From RUG760 sp045642205 (GTDB lineage: Bacteria; Bacillota; Clostridia; Lachnospirales; Bianqueaceae), in the NCBI GenBank assembly GCA_045642205.1, contig JAZUIK010000085.1:1-10061 (forward strand): a stretch of 10,061 nucleotides of DNA, in the 5' to 3' direction. The notes below the pieces were generated by a model. The model did no database searches and was not told the DNA's origin. It worked only from the letters and a program-made list of their open reading frames with translations. A program made the translations under genes and the position numbers. Each line of letters begins with the position of its first letter. The first letter of the stretch is position 1. Positions 1 through 6,726 of the stretch are shown piece by piece.

Positions 1-492
1 CAGCATTTTTATGTCCTTCTGGATAGCTGTAATATCACCGAGCGTGCCCTTCTGGAATGCAGCTACAAAGATGCTACCTACTATGCTCTGAACGATGTAA
101 CCATCGGTAAACCTAACTTCGGTGAAACGGTCGATCTGACGATCTGCGTAGATAATGAAGGTATCGGTAAGGTCCGCGGAGATGGTCTGATCATCTCGAC
201 CCCTACCGGCTCTACTGCCTATAACCGTTCTGCCGGTGGTCCATTATTGGATCCTGAGTCTTCTTCGATCCTGATGACGCCGATCTGTTCTCGTAATTCG
301 ATCACCCGCCCTGTGGTCCTTGGTGACAAGAGAGTGATCTCTGTGACCGAACGTCAGGACTGCGCTCAGCTGTATGTGGATGGAAAGCATATCGGCACTT
401 TGAACAGTGAAGTAACGATCCGTAAATCCGCCCGCACTCTGGCACTGTACGCTCCGGAGAATACGATAAGGCATATGATCCAGCTGGTGTGA
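1..492 (+). CDS. nadK: NAD kinase, C-terminal part (5' end outside window)
   Basis: ATP-NAD kinase phosphorylates NAD to NADP in the cytoplasm and is the main route to NADP. The reading frame is open from the first base and ends at TGA (490-492), giving 163 visible residues. The visible part starts within the fold: an A-L-N-D-V block at residues 29-33, then the family signature GDGLIISTPTGSTAYN at residues 60-75, followed by S-A-G-G-P (77-81) and the T-P-I-C element (93-96), all in the order expected for the NAD kinase C-terminal beta-sandwich domain. The N-terminal GGDGT nucleotide-binding motif must lie upstream of the window. The gene converges on the glycoside hydrolase gene, with a shared terminator hairpin between them. 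The next visible gene is convergent, so nothing follows it on its own strand. In many Clostridia nadK is followed by argR and recN, and that arrangement is not seen here. Family assignment is firm. Confidence 0.92.
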   Translation, partial: QHFYVLLDSCNITERALLECSYKDATYYALNDVTIGKPNFGETVDLTICVDNEGIGKVRGDGLIISTPTGSTAYNRSAGGPLLDPESSSILMTPICSRNSITRPVVLGDKRVISVTERQDCAQLYVDGKHIGTLNSEVTIRKSARTLALYAPENTIRHMIQLV

Positions 493-517
493 ACATCGTA
501 CGATTACGATTACCCAT

Positions 518-555
518 AAAGCCCTGTTTTAATCACCATATTAAAACAGGGCTTT
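518..555. terminator. Bidirectional intrinsic terminator between nadK and the GH2 gene
   Basis: A perfect 16-bp inverted repeat (518-533 pairing with 540-555) encloses a 6-base loop. The stem has a GC-rich core (GCCCTG/CAGGGC) flanked by A/T runs, so each strand ends its hairpin with CTTT. On the + strand the tail is CTTTCCTTTTC; on the - strand it is CTTTATGGG, so U-richness is better for nadK. It lies 25 bases after the nadK stop and 5 bases after the convergent GH2 stop, which fits a shared terminator for converging genes. Confidence 0.85.
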
Positions 556-560
556 CCTTT

Positions 561-2285
561 TCAAATACAGATATCCTTCAAGGCTTTCTGCAGCCGCTCT
601 GACGCAGCTCTCATTTTCTCCTCATCGACCTTAACTACTTTTCTGTCGTAGGTAAGGAGTCCGTTGGTCTCATCTTCTACATCACTGACCTGGGTCAGGA
701 TCGCACAGCAAAGTCCCTTCTGAATGGATGGGATCAATTCGGTAAATAAAGTTTCCAACCCCTTCTGGAGTTCCTCTCCGGAAGGGTATTTTTTATATCC
801 GTACTCTTTTTCTTCATTGAACCGGTGTTCCGGAACACTCCATACATAACCGCCATATTCAGAGAGTACCAAAGGTCTCTTCCCTTCAGGGTCCGGTGTC
901 ATCTGGATCTTTTTGAAATAGATATGATCGGAAATAAAGTCTGATTCCACACCCTTAAACCATCCGGAGGCTGTGTCAAACAGCAGCTGCGGATTCTCTC
1001 TCTTCAATTCTGAGTAGATCCGGGAAGCTTCATACTGTCCCCAGCCTTCATTGAAGATGGTAAATCCCATGATGCAGGGATGATTCTTTAATAAACGGAT
1101 CGTCTCTCTGGCGTCAGTTTCAAAGCGTCCTGCCCTTCTCGGGGAAGCCTTATGCTGCAGTCCCTTTTGTAATCCCAAAGTAGGAATTCCCGTGTCCACG
1201 ATAAACGAATAATGACCGGAATTGACAAAATCCTGCATGACCAGCATTCCCTGACGATCACATTCATAATAATATACTTCCGGCTCGATCTTGATGTGCT
1301 TTCTGAGCAGGTTGAAGCCCAACCGCTTCATGGCTGCAATATCGTTCTTATATCCCCCCGGAGTAGCCGGCAATACGATACCATCCGGGTAATATCCCTG
1401 ATCCAGGAGCCCATGAAGAAACACAGTTTTTCCATTGAGACAGATAAGAGGACACGACTTTCCATCTTTCGTCTTAATCTGCCTGATATCGATGGTCCGA
1501 AGAGCCAGATAGGAGGATACAGAATCCGTCGCCGTCGTTATGGAATAGTCATACAGACAAGGTGTCTCCACTGTCCAGAGCTTTGGGTCATCCAGCGTGA
1601 CGCGGATCGTATTCGCGGAAAAGTCGTACTGATGTCCGTCAATTTCCAGTACCTTCTTACCCTCGCCGCCTTCCACACGGAATAACACCTCTGCATGATC
1701 ATCAAACAGTGTGCATTCGGTCTCCAGACCTGTGATGGCCTTCTCGGGGAGGATCTCCATCCACACACTCTGCCAGATACCGCTATGGGCTGTGTACCAC
1801 ATGCCGCCGCGCTTTAACGATTGTTTTCCCAGAGGGAGTTCCTCTATGTGGTCATCTTCCACCTCAATGGCTAGCATGTTATCACCTAAGTGGATCGCGG
1901 AAGTGATATCCACAGAAAAGGGAAGATATCCACCTTCATGAGAGCGAAGCAGTATCCCATTGCAATAGACTCTGGCTATCTGATCCACAGCGCCAAAGTG
2001 CAGCATCAGTTTCTCACCTGTCTTTGGCACAGGGATCTCCTCCGGTACACTGAACCAGCGGATATACTGCCAACGATCTCCTTTCTCCAAAGTCTGCTCC
2101 ACCCTAGACAGACGACTTTCCGGAGGATAAGGCACCATGATCTTTCCGACAGGGGCATCATTTTTATACAGATCCCATTCCCCATTCATAGGATAATAGG
2201 AATCTCGCTTCAGCTGCGGTCTGGGATAGATATCCCATTCATCGCCCTTTCTGTTTTCTTCGTAAGGAGTCGATAAGGCTTTCAT
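561..2285 (-). CDS. Glycoside hydrolase family 2 protein (beta-galactosidase/beta-glucuronidase-like), cytoplasmic
   Basis: This 574-residue protein has the three-part GH2 layout: an N-terminal jelly-roll sugar-binding domain (about 30-180, with N-G-E-W-D near 34-38 and the S-G-I-W-Q-S-V-W strand at 168-175), an Ig-like sandwich (about 185-270) and a TIM-barrel catalytic domain (about 275-574). The likely acid/base is E413 in F-N-E-G-W-G-Q (411-417) and the likely nucleophile is E476 in L-S-E-Y-G-G-Y (474-480). The conserved end block around D-V-E-D-E-T-N-G-L-L-T-Y-D-R-K-V (535-550) is typical of short GH2 enzymes annotated LacZ/UidA-like. There is no signal peptide or membrane segment, so it acts on imported oligosaccharides or glycosides. 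An AAAGGAA ribosome binding site sits about 8 bases before ATG. A terminator separates it from yesL upstream, so it is probably a separate transcript. Codon use is more mixed than in nagA/nagB. Retaining beta-glycosidase chemistry is expected for GH2; the actual sugar (galactose, glucuronic acid, mannose or other) cannot be decided from sequence. Confidence 0.88.
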   Translation of the reverse strand: MKALSTPYEENRKGDEWDIYPRPQLKRDSYYPMNGEWDLYKNDAPVGKIMVPYPPESRLSRVEQTLEKGDRWQYIRWFSVPEEIPVPKTGEKLMLHFGAVDQIARVYCNGILLRSHEGGYLPFSVDITSAIHLGDNMLAIEVEDDHIEELPLGKQSLKRGGMWYTAHSGIWQSVWMEILPEKAITGLETECTLFDDHAEVLFRVEGGEGKKVLEIDGHQYDFSANTIRVTLDDPKLWTVETPCLYDYSITTATDSVSSYLALRTIDIRQIKTKDGKSCPLICLNGKTVFLHGLLDQGYYPDGIVLPATPGGYKNDIAAMKRLGFNLLRKHIKIEPEVYYYECDRQGMLVMQDFVNSGHYSFIVDTGIPTLGLQKGLQHKASPRRAGRFETDARETIRLLKNHPCIMGFTIFNEGWGQYEASRIYSELKRENPQLLFDTASGWFKGVESDFISDHIYFKKIQMTPDPEGKRPLVLSEYGGYVWSVPEHRFNEEKEYGYKKYPSGEELQKGLETLFTELIPSIQKGLCCAILTQVSDVEDETNGLLTYDRKVVKVDEEKMRAASERLQKALKDICI

Positions 2286-2321
2286 GGAGTGGTTCCTTTC
2301 TCGTTATCTACAGTCTTTGGT

Positions 2322-2327
2322 AGTATA
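2322..2327 (-). promoter_or_regulatory. Candidate -10 element of a GH2 gene promoter
   Basis: Reading the - strand, TATACT (5 of 6 matches to TATAAT) lies 37 bases before the GH2 start codon, within the gap left by the upstream terminator. There is no good -35 hexamer at 17 bases (the place is taken by the T-run of the terminator), so the promoter would be weak or activator-dependent. The main support is position: the gene needs a promoter after the terminator. Confidence 0.35.
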
Positions 2328-2345
2328 CAGAATACGGTATCGCAG

Positions 2346-2376
2346 AAAAAAGTCAGCCGTCTCCTTCGAGACGGCT
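2346..2376 (-). terminator. Intrinsic terminator ending the nagA-nagB-yesL transcript
   Basis: A perfect 9-bp inverted repeat (2355-2363 with 2368-2376, core AGCCGTCTC) with a 4-base loop (GAAG in the - strand RNA) is followed on the - strand by GAC and then a run of six T (2346-2351). This is a textbook Rho-independent terminator. It begins 9 bases after the yesL stop codon and separates the sugar operon from the GH2 gene. Confidence 0.88.
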
Positions 2377-2384
2377 CACCTGAA

Positions 2385-3260
2385 TTAATCATTCTTCTTT
2401 TTTGTGTATTTGTCGATAATGGCCTGACGATCGCTCTTGATCTGCTCCTTCGCCTTCTCATCCGCACTGCGCACTGCCTTACGGACCTTTTCCTTGTGAC
2501 GGACCTCTTCCTCGCCAAGGTAATCGTTGTCCAGATCTTCCTCCGGCATATAGTTCTTGAAGACACGCTCCAGAAGGAAGCATGCCAGATAGACATATAC
2601 ACCAAAGCCGAACAGACCAACACCCAGATTCCAGAGGAACGTAGCTGCCAGAGTGGCAACGAACAGAACAAACATGATCAGCGTGCTGGGCAGATGCTTA
2701 TTGGCCATCAGAAGAGAATACTTTAAAAGATCCTTCATGGGCATTTCAAAGCGTGCCAGCAGGGGATACATGTAAGTAAACAGGAAGATGATCTCTACAC
2801 TGACAAAGACCTGTACCGGGATCGTTACATACAGAAGAGAACCAAACAGTGCCTGATTGTTGATCTCGACCCAGATGGAGTAGCCCATCATCAGAGCGAA
2901 CAGCACCAGGGGGATCGTGATCATAGCCTGCTTAAAATTCTGTGTATAGGACTTCCAGTAATCTTTCAGGATATAGCTGTCTTCGTGGCGCTGTTTTTTA
3001 CCAAGCGCTGCGAAAATAGCAGTCGTAGCCGGTCCGACCAGAATGATCACAAAGATCAATCCGATCAGATTGATGGTCAGTGAGAACTCTCCCAGATTCC
3101 ATATCAAAGTGGGCATGTTCCAGGGCAGCATCGCCATGATCAGCCAGATAGCCGGTCCGCCAAGAACGAACCAGGTCAGATTCGCGATCAAAACATCCGC
3201 CAGCAGGGAACCGACCCTGGATATGGGACCGCCGGAGCCAAAGACTTCTTTCAGCGTCAT
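2385..3260 (-). CDS. YesL/DUF624 family membrane protein
   Basis: This 291-residue membrane protein has about six hydrophobic segments (roughly 18-45, 61-86, 110-131, 140-165, 190-212 and 213-233) and a highly charged C-terminal tail of about 55 residues rich in Lys, Glu and Arg (237-291). The layout, together with the loop Y-W-K-S-Y-T-Q-N-F-K-Q (101-111) between segments two and three, matches the DUF624/YesL family. That family is commonly encoded beside carbohydrate uptake and breakdown genes in Bacillota; its molecular role is unknown to me. The ATG lies 3 bases after the nagB stop, with GAGG about 10 bases upstream inside the end of nagB, so it is almost certainly co-transcribed and probably translationally coupled. 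It is followed directly by a strong terminator, making it the last gene of the operon. The charged tail looks helical and may be a coiled coil or a cytoplasmic interaction arm, which is an inference. Confidence 0.82.
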   Translation of the reverse strand: MTLKEVFGSGGPISRVGSLLADVLIANLTWFVLGGPAIWLIMAMLPWNMPTLIWNLGEFSLTINLIGLIFVIILVGPATTAIFAALGKKQRHEDSYILKDYWKSYTQNFKQAMITIPLVLFALMMGYSIWVEINNQALFGSLLYVTIPVQVFVSVEIIFLFTYMYPLLARFEMPMKDLLKYSLLMANKHLPSTLIMFVLFVATLAATFLWNLGVGLFGFGVYVYLACFLLERVFKNYMPEEDLDNDYLGEEEVRHKEKVRKAVRSADEKAKEQIKSDRQAIIDKYTKKKND

Positions 3261-3263
3261 GCC

Positions 3264-4055
3264 TTATGCCTCGGGCTTATATTCCTTCAGATTTGCAGCT
3301 GCTGCCTCGTCGATGATGATGGTAACATCCTGATGAAGCTGAAGGATGGAAGCGGGAACAAAGGGAGTGATGGGGCCTTCCAGAGTCTTGGCAATAGCAT
3401 CAGCCTTGCCTGCACCGTTAGCGACCAGAAGGATCTTCTTAGCCTTCATGATGGAACCGATACCCATGGAGATAGCCTTGGTGGGTACGTCCTCGATCTT
3501 CTCGAAGAAACGAGCATTAGCCTGGATGGTGCTCTCGGTCAGCTCAACAACGTGAGTGGGTCCGATGAAGGTGTCGGTGGGCTCATTGAAACCAATGTGG
3601 CCGTTGTTACCGATACCAAGCAGCTGGATATCTACGCCGCCGATCTCGTCCAGCATAGCCTCGTAGTCAGCGCCTGCCTTCTCGATGTCAGCTGCATTTC
3701 CGTCCGGAACATGAACATTGTTCTTGTCAATGTTTACATGATCGAACAGATTGTAGTTCATGAAATAATGATAGCTCTGGTCGTTGGTGGGCTCCAGAGG
3801 ATAGTACTCGTCCAGATTGTAGGTGCGGACCTTGGAGAAGTCCAGGGTGCCTTCCTCATTCATCTTGATCAGTTCCTTGTAGGTGCCAACGGGAGAAGAT
3901 CCGGTTGCCAGACCCAGGATGGGGTTGGTGTTGCCGTTAACGACAGCTGCCAGGATGCCGGCTGCTCTCTTGCTCAGGGTCTCATAATCCTTGCAAACAA
4001 GGACCTTTACGTTCTTGCCCTTACCATTGGTGTACCAGGTTGCATTAGTTGCCAT
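3264..4055 (-). CDS. nagB: Glucosamine-6-phosphate deaminase
   Basis: The enzyme isomerises and deaminates glucosamine-6-phosphate to fructose-6-phosphate and ammonia, the last step of GlcNAc breakdown before glycolysis. The 263-residue length is normal. Visible signatures are the phosphate loop L-A-T-G-S-S-P (49-55), N-L-D-E-Y-Y-P (80-86) with D82 as the expected general base, and G-I-G-N-N-G-H-I-G-F-N-E-P (147-159) carrying H153 and E158. By motif alignment from memory, the E. coli D141 position is Asn (N151) and E. coli R158, part of the allosteric GlcNAc-6-P site, is His (H168). This suggests a non-allosteric Gram-positive-type enzyme. The start is set by a strong AGGAGGA 10 bases upstream, embedded in the end of nagA, which it overlaps by 11 bases, implying translational coupling. 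The N-terminus is about 15 residues longer than in E. coli, and no later in-frame ATG, GTG or TTG start fits better. Lys and Leu codons are strongly biased (AAG, CTG), suggesting high expression. Confidence 0.95.
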   Translation of the reverse strand: MATNATWYTNGKGKNVKVLVCKDYETLSKRAAGILAAVVNGNTNPILGLATGSSPVGTYKELIKMNEEGTLDFSKVRTYNLDEYYPLEPTNDQSYHYFMNYNLFDHVNIDKNNVHVPDGNAADIEKAGADYEAMLDEIGGVDIQLLGIGNNGHIGFNEPTDTFIGPTHVVELTESTIQANARFFEKIEDVPTKAISMGIGSIMKAKKILLVANGAGKADAIAKTLEGPITPFVPASILQLHQDVTIIIDEAAAANLKEYKPEA

Positions 4056-5208
4056 AGACTTTATGTCCTCCTACAAATGTATTAATGATCTCAAAATCGT
4101 CATCAGCGATCAGGATGTCTGCATCCTTGCCAACTTCGAGGGATCCCTTACGATCGTCCACCTTGATGGACTTTGCCGGGTTGATGCTGGCTGCTGCAAC
4201 GCACTGGGGCAGCGTCCAGTCGGTGTGCTTGTAAACATTCTGCACTGCACGGTACAGACGAAGTACACTTCCGGCGATGGTTCCGTCTTCCAGACGGCAT
4301 TCGATACCCTTCAGGAATACAGGCTGGCCTCCCAGCTGGTAGGTTCCATCCGGCATTCCACCGGCTTCCATACAGTCAGTGATCAGGACCAGATGATCCT
4401 TCTTGCAATCAGCGACGATCTGGAATACACCGGGATGGATGTGGAAGGTATCACAGATAAACTCGGTATAAACGTTCTTGTCAGCCAGTGCTGCACCTAC
4501 CACACCGGGGTCACGATGTGCCAGACCGGACTGAGCATTGAACAGATGGGTAACGTGGTTGGAACCGGCCTTAAAGCAGGCTACGGCGTCATCATAATTG
4601 GCGCAGGTATGTCCCAGAGAGCAGACGATATCGGTGTTCTTGGTGATCTTCTCAATAAACTCCAGACCGCCCTCGACCTCGGAAGCGATGGTCAGCAGCT
4701 TGATAACATCCTGATATTTGACCGTATAATCATAATCGGGAGCTACAACATACTCACCGGCCTGTGCGCCCTTACGCTTGATATTGATGAAGGGACCTTC
4801 CATATTGGCACCAAGGACCTGTGCTCCGCCCCAGGCAGCAGGATCCTCTTCAGAAGCCTTCTTTGCTGCACGGATCTGGGTAAAGGTGGTGTCCAGCCAA
4901 TCCTTTGCCATGGTCATGGTAGTAGGCGTCCATGCGGTAACACCGAAGCTGGCAACCATCTTACTCATACGCTGGATAGCGCCCTCTTCGTTCTTACAGG
5001 TATCATCGCCGCCGCAGCCGTGGCAGTGAACATCGATCAGACCGGGGGAGACGTACTTTCCCTTGGCGTCGATGACTTCGGCATCCGGATACTCACATGC
5101 GACCTTATCGGCATCGATAATAGCACGGATCTTGTCATCAAATACGATGGCTTTTCCCTCCAGGATACGATCCACAAGGATCAGTTTTCCGTTGGTAATT
5201 ACTTTCAT
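4045..5208 (-). CDS. nagA: N-acetylglucosamine-6-phosphate deacetylase
   Basis: The enzyme removes acetate from GlcNAc-6-phosphate to give glucosamine-6-phosphate, the substrate of the overlapping downstream nagB. The 387 residues show the amidohydrolase fold: a small beta-sandwich (about 1-52 and 350-387) around a TIM barrel. Metal and catalytic motifs are D-V-H-C-H-G (59-64), N-M-E-G-P-F with E137 (135-140), S-L-G-H-T with H200, H-V-T-H-L-F-N-A with H221 (218-225), H-I-H-P (256-259) and L-I-T-D with D278, the expected catalytic aspartate. Two places differ from the forms I remember: N-A-Q-S-G where N-A-M is common, and G-S-V-L-R-L-Y-R-A-V (313-322) where G-S-x-L-T-M-x-x-x-V is common. The start has GAGGAGG 11 bases upstream and a good promoter before it. 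It is first gene of the nagA-nagB-yesL operon. No GlcNAc transporter or NagR-type regulator is in the window. Confidence 0.94.
   Translation of the reverse strand: MKVITNGKLILVDRILEGKAIVFDDKIRAIIDADKVACEYPDAEVIDAKGKYVSPGLIDVHCHGCGGDDTCKNEEGAIQRMSKMVASFGVTAWTPTTMTMAKDWLDTTFTQIRAAKKASEEDPAAWGGAQVLGANMEGPFINIKRKGAQAGEYVVAPDYDYTVKYQDVIKLLTIASEVEGGLEFIEKITKNTDIVCSLGHTCANYDDAVACFKAGSNHVTHLFNAQSGLAHRDPGVVGAALADKNVYTEFICDTFHIHPGVFQIVADCKKDHLVLITDCMEAGGMPDGTYQLGGQPVFLKGIECRLEDGTIAGSVLRLYRAVQNVYKHTDWTLPQCVAAASINPAKSIKVDDRKGSLEVGKDADILIADDDFEIINTFVGGHKVYGN
4066..4072 (-). promoter_or_regulatory. Ribosome binding site of nagB inside nagA
   Basis: AGGAGGA on the - strand lies 10 bases before the nagB ATG and within the last codons of nagA. 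It fixes the nagB start at 4055 and shows that the 11-base gene overlap is genuine rather than an annotation artefact. Confidence 0.85.
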
Positions 5209-5219
5209 TTAACTCTATT

Positions 5220-5226
5220 CCTCCTC
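5220..5226 (-). promoter_or_regulatory. Ribosome binding site of nagA
   Basis: GAGGAGG on the - strand is 11 bases before the nagA ATG. It is a near-perfect Shine-Dalgarno match, supporting the start at 5208 and high expression. Confidence 0.85.
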
Positions 5227-5254
5227 AGTGAAAAAAGAGATCAATAGTATTTCC

Positions 5255-5283
5255 ATGATACCCTTTTCAGGGGCTGTTTACAA
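5255..5283 (-). promoter_or_regulatory. Sigma-A-type promoter of the nagA-nagB-yesL operon
   Basis: On the - strand TTGTAA (-35, plus coordinates 5278-5283, 4 of 6 matches to TTGACA) is followed by a spacer of exactly 17 bases and TATCAT (-10, 5255-5260, 5 of 6 matches to TATAAT). This predicts a transcript start near 5248 and a leader of about 40 bases before nagA. The spacer contains CCCCTGAAAAGGG, a short imperfect inverted repeat that could be an operator, but this is weak. No riboswitch fold is evident in the short leader. Confidence 0.65.
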
Positions 5284-5335
5284 GTGCGTGATGTAAATTT
5301 AGTGTAACGTTTTCTCTGTGTCTGCGTGGCCGGGA

Positions 5336-6673
5336 TCAGTCATTTTTCAGCAACTTAACGTTCTTCCATTTGCCTCCCAGATAGAAGCAGATACCCATTA
5401 CCGCACCGACGCACCATCCGATGACTACTGATACACTGACAGAGGCATCACCGATAATAGGATCAAGGATATAGGCACTGGCCACACGGATGATCAGGTC
5501 GATCAGCGTGGTAGAAGTAAAGGCGATCATATATCCGGCTCCGCGGCAGACGGCACAGCAGTTGTTCAGGAAAACAAAGGTAAACATTCCCACCGTGACA
5601 TAACGAAGGTAAAGGATACCTGCCTGATAGACGGTTTCTGAAGCACTGGCATCCAGGAACAACCCTACTAGTCCATGTCCGAAGAGGAAGATCACCAAAG
5701 AAGCGATGGCGACATAGATCGTGTTGATAATAAGGGCGACCTTCAATCCCTGACCGGGACGATCCATCTGCTTGGCTCCGATGTTCTGGGCAGTAAAGGT
5801 ACCGACCGCACCACCTAAAGTAACGACCATAACGATCAGGAAGCCGTTGATCTTGACCGCAGCGGAATATCCTGCGATAAACTCAGATCCCTTAGAGTTG
5901 ACCAGTGCGGAAACAAAGAGATTTCCGATATTGATAATGGCACTCTGGATCATGGTGGGGATGCCGACCTTGCTCATACCGCCAAGAAGCTCTGTGCTGA
6001 AGAAAGGAACTTTCTTTTCCAGTTTCTGTGTTTTCAGAAGAAGGACCACATTGGCCAGAAGAGCAGCCATTCCCTGAGCGATAAAGGTTGCCCAGGCAAC
6101 ACCCTTGACACCCCAGTTAAATTCCTTAACAAACAGGATATCCAGCGCGATATTGAGTGCTGTGGAAAAGATCAGGAAATACAGAGGCTTCTTGGAATCT
6201 CCCAGTGCATTGAAGACGCTGTTGGCAGCGTTATACAAAAACAGGAAAGGAAGACCAAACATGTAGATGCGCAGATACACCAGGGCATCCTCAAAGATAT
6301 CTTCCGGTGTATTTAAAAGTCTTGCCAGACCGGGAGAGAAGATGCTGCCTGCACTCATCAGAAAAAGACTCAGGATGAAAAAAGCGATCAAAGCCGTGTA
6401 GATCGATGTTTTGAGCTTTTTCATATCCTTGGATCCGAAGATCTGAGAGATCACAACGCTGCAGCCCATACCGGCACCGGTTCCCAGGTTAACGAACAGC
6501 TGGGTGATCGGGGTAGAAACACCAATGGCTGCCAGCGCCTGAGTTCCCGCAAAGCGTCCCGCGATCATACTGTCCGCAATGTTGTAGCACTGCTGCAGCA
6601 AAGAGGAAATGACCATGGGGATCGCAAAGGCGATGATCACTTTCCAGGGGCTTCCCTTTGTCATGTCTTTCAT
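5336..6673 (-). CDS. MATE family multidrug/sodium-type exporter
   Basis: This is a 445-residue integral membrane protein with about twelve hydrophobic helices in two similar halves, the normal length for the MATE family. These proteins export cationic compounds, drugs or metabolites in exchange for sodium or protons. Recognisable blocks are the first helix P-M-V-I-S-S-L-L-Q-Q with Y-N-I-A-D-S-M-I-A-G-R-F-A-G and A-L-A-A-I-G (near residues 19-50), S-Q-I-F-G-S-K-D at the end of the second helix region, and their second-half counterparts around G-I-P-T-M-I-Q-S-A-I-I-N-I-G-N and F-T-A-Q-N-I-G-A-K-Q. The type resembles the DinF/NorM-like MATEs abundant in Clostridia; the substrate cannot be predicted. 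GAGGTG lies about 8 bases before ATG. The gene follows the HAD phosphatase by 53 bases and is followed by 127 bases holding the nagA promoter. No intrinsic terminator is visible after it, so readthrough into nagA is possible. Confidence 0.92.
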   Translation of the reverse strand: MKDMTKGSPWKVIIAFAIPMVISSLLQQCYNIADSMIAGRFAGTQALAAIGVSTPITQLFVNLGTGAGMGCSVVISQIFGSKDMKKLKTSIYTALIAFFILSLFLMSAGSIFSPGLARLLNTPEDIFEDALVYLRIYMFGLPFLFLYNAANSVFNALGDSKKPLYFLIFSTALNIALDILFVKEFNWGVKGVAWATFIAQGMAALLANVVLLLKTQKLEKKVPFFSTELLGGMSKVGIPTMIQSAIINIGNLFVSALVNSKGSEFIAGYSAAVKINGFLIVMVVTLGGAVGTFTAQNIGAKQMDRPGQGLKVALIINTIYVAIASLVIFLFGHGLVGLFLDASASETVYQAGILYLRYVTVGMFTFVFLNNCCAVCRGAGYMIAFTSTTLIDLIIRVASAYILDPIIGDASVSVSVVIGWCVGAVMGICFYLGGKWKNVKLLKND

Positions 6674-6689
6674 TTTTGTGCACCTCTTT

Positions 6690-6708
6690 CCTGTTCCTTA
6701 TGAACAGG
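6690..6708 (-). other. Small hairpin just before the MATE ribosome binding site
   Basis: A perfect 7-bp inverted repeat (6690-6696 with 6702-6708; CCTGTTC/GAACAGG) with a 5-base loop directly abuts the AAAGAGG ribosome binding site of the MATE gene. No T-run follows, so it is not an intrinsic terminator. It could mark an mRNA processing or stability element, a protein-binding operator or nothing. It is the only notable structure in the 53-base gap. Confidence 0.4.
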
Positions 6709-6726
6709 CATATAGTTTATCCGTTC

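Noticed and set aside
2324..2336. GTAT/ATAC inverted repeat near the GH2 start as an operator
   Set aside because: Only four bases per arm in an A/T-rich gap; too short to separate from chance.
3333..4085. 250-codon open frame on the + strand opposite nagB
   Set aside because: Same reason: the nagB frame has complete active-site motifs and a strong ribosome binding site, while this frame has neither domain nor start signal.
3991..5247. Long open frame of 418 codons on the + strand, opposite nagA and the start of nagB
   Set aside because: It is antisense to two genes with clear catalytic motifs and operon structure, has no recognisable domain, and long antisense frames are expected opposite strongly biased genes where the codon third positions avoid antisense stops.
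5209..5254. Riboswitch or glmS-type ribozyme in the nagA leader
   Set aside because: The predicted leader is only about 40 bases and shows no conserved core or stable fold; glmS ribozymes are much longer and control synthesis rather than breakdown.
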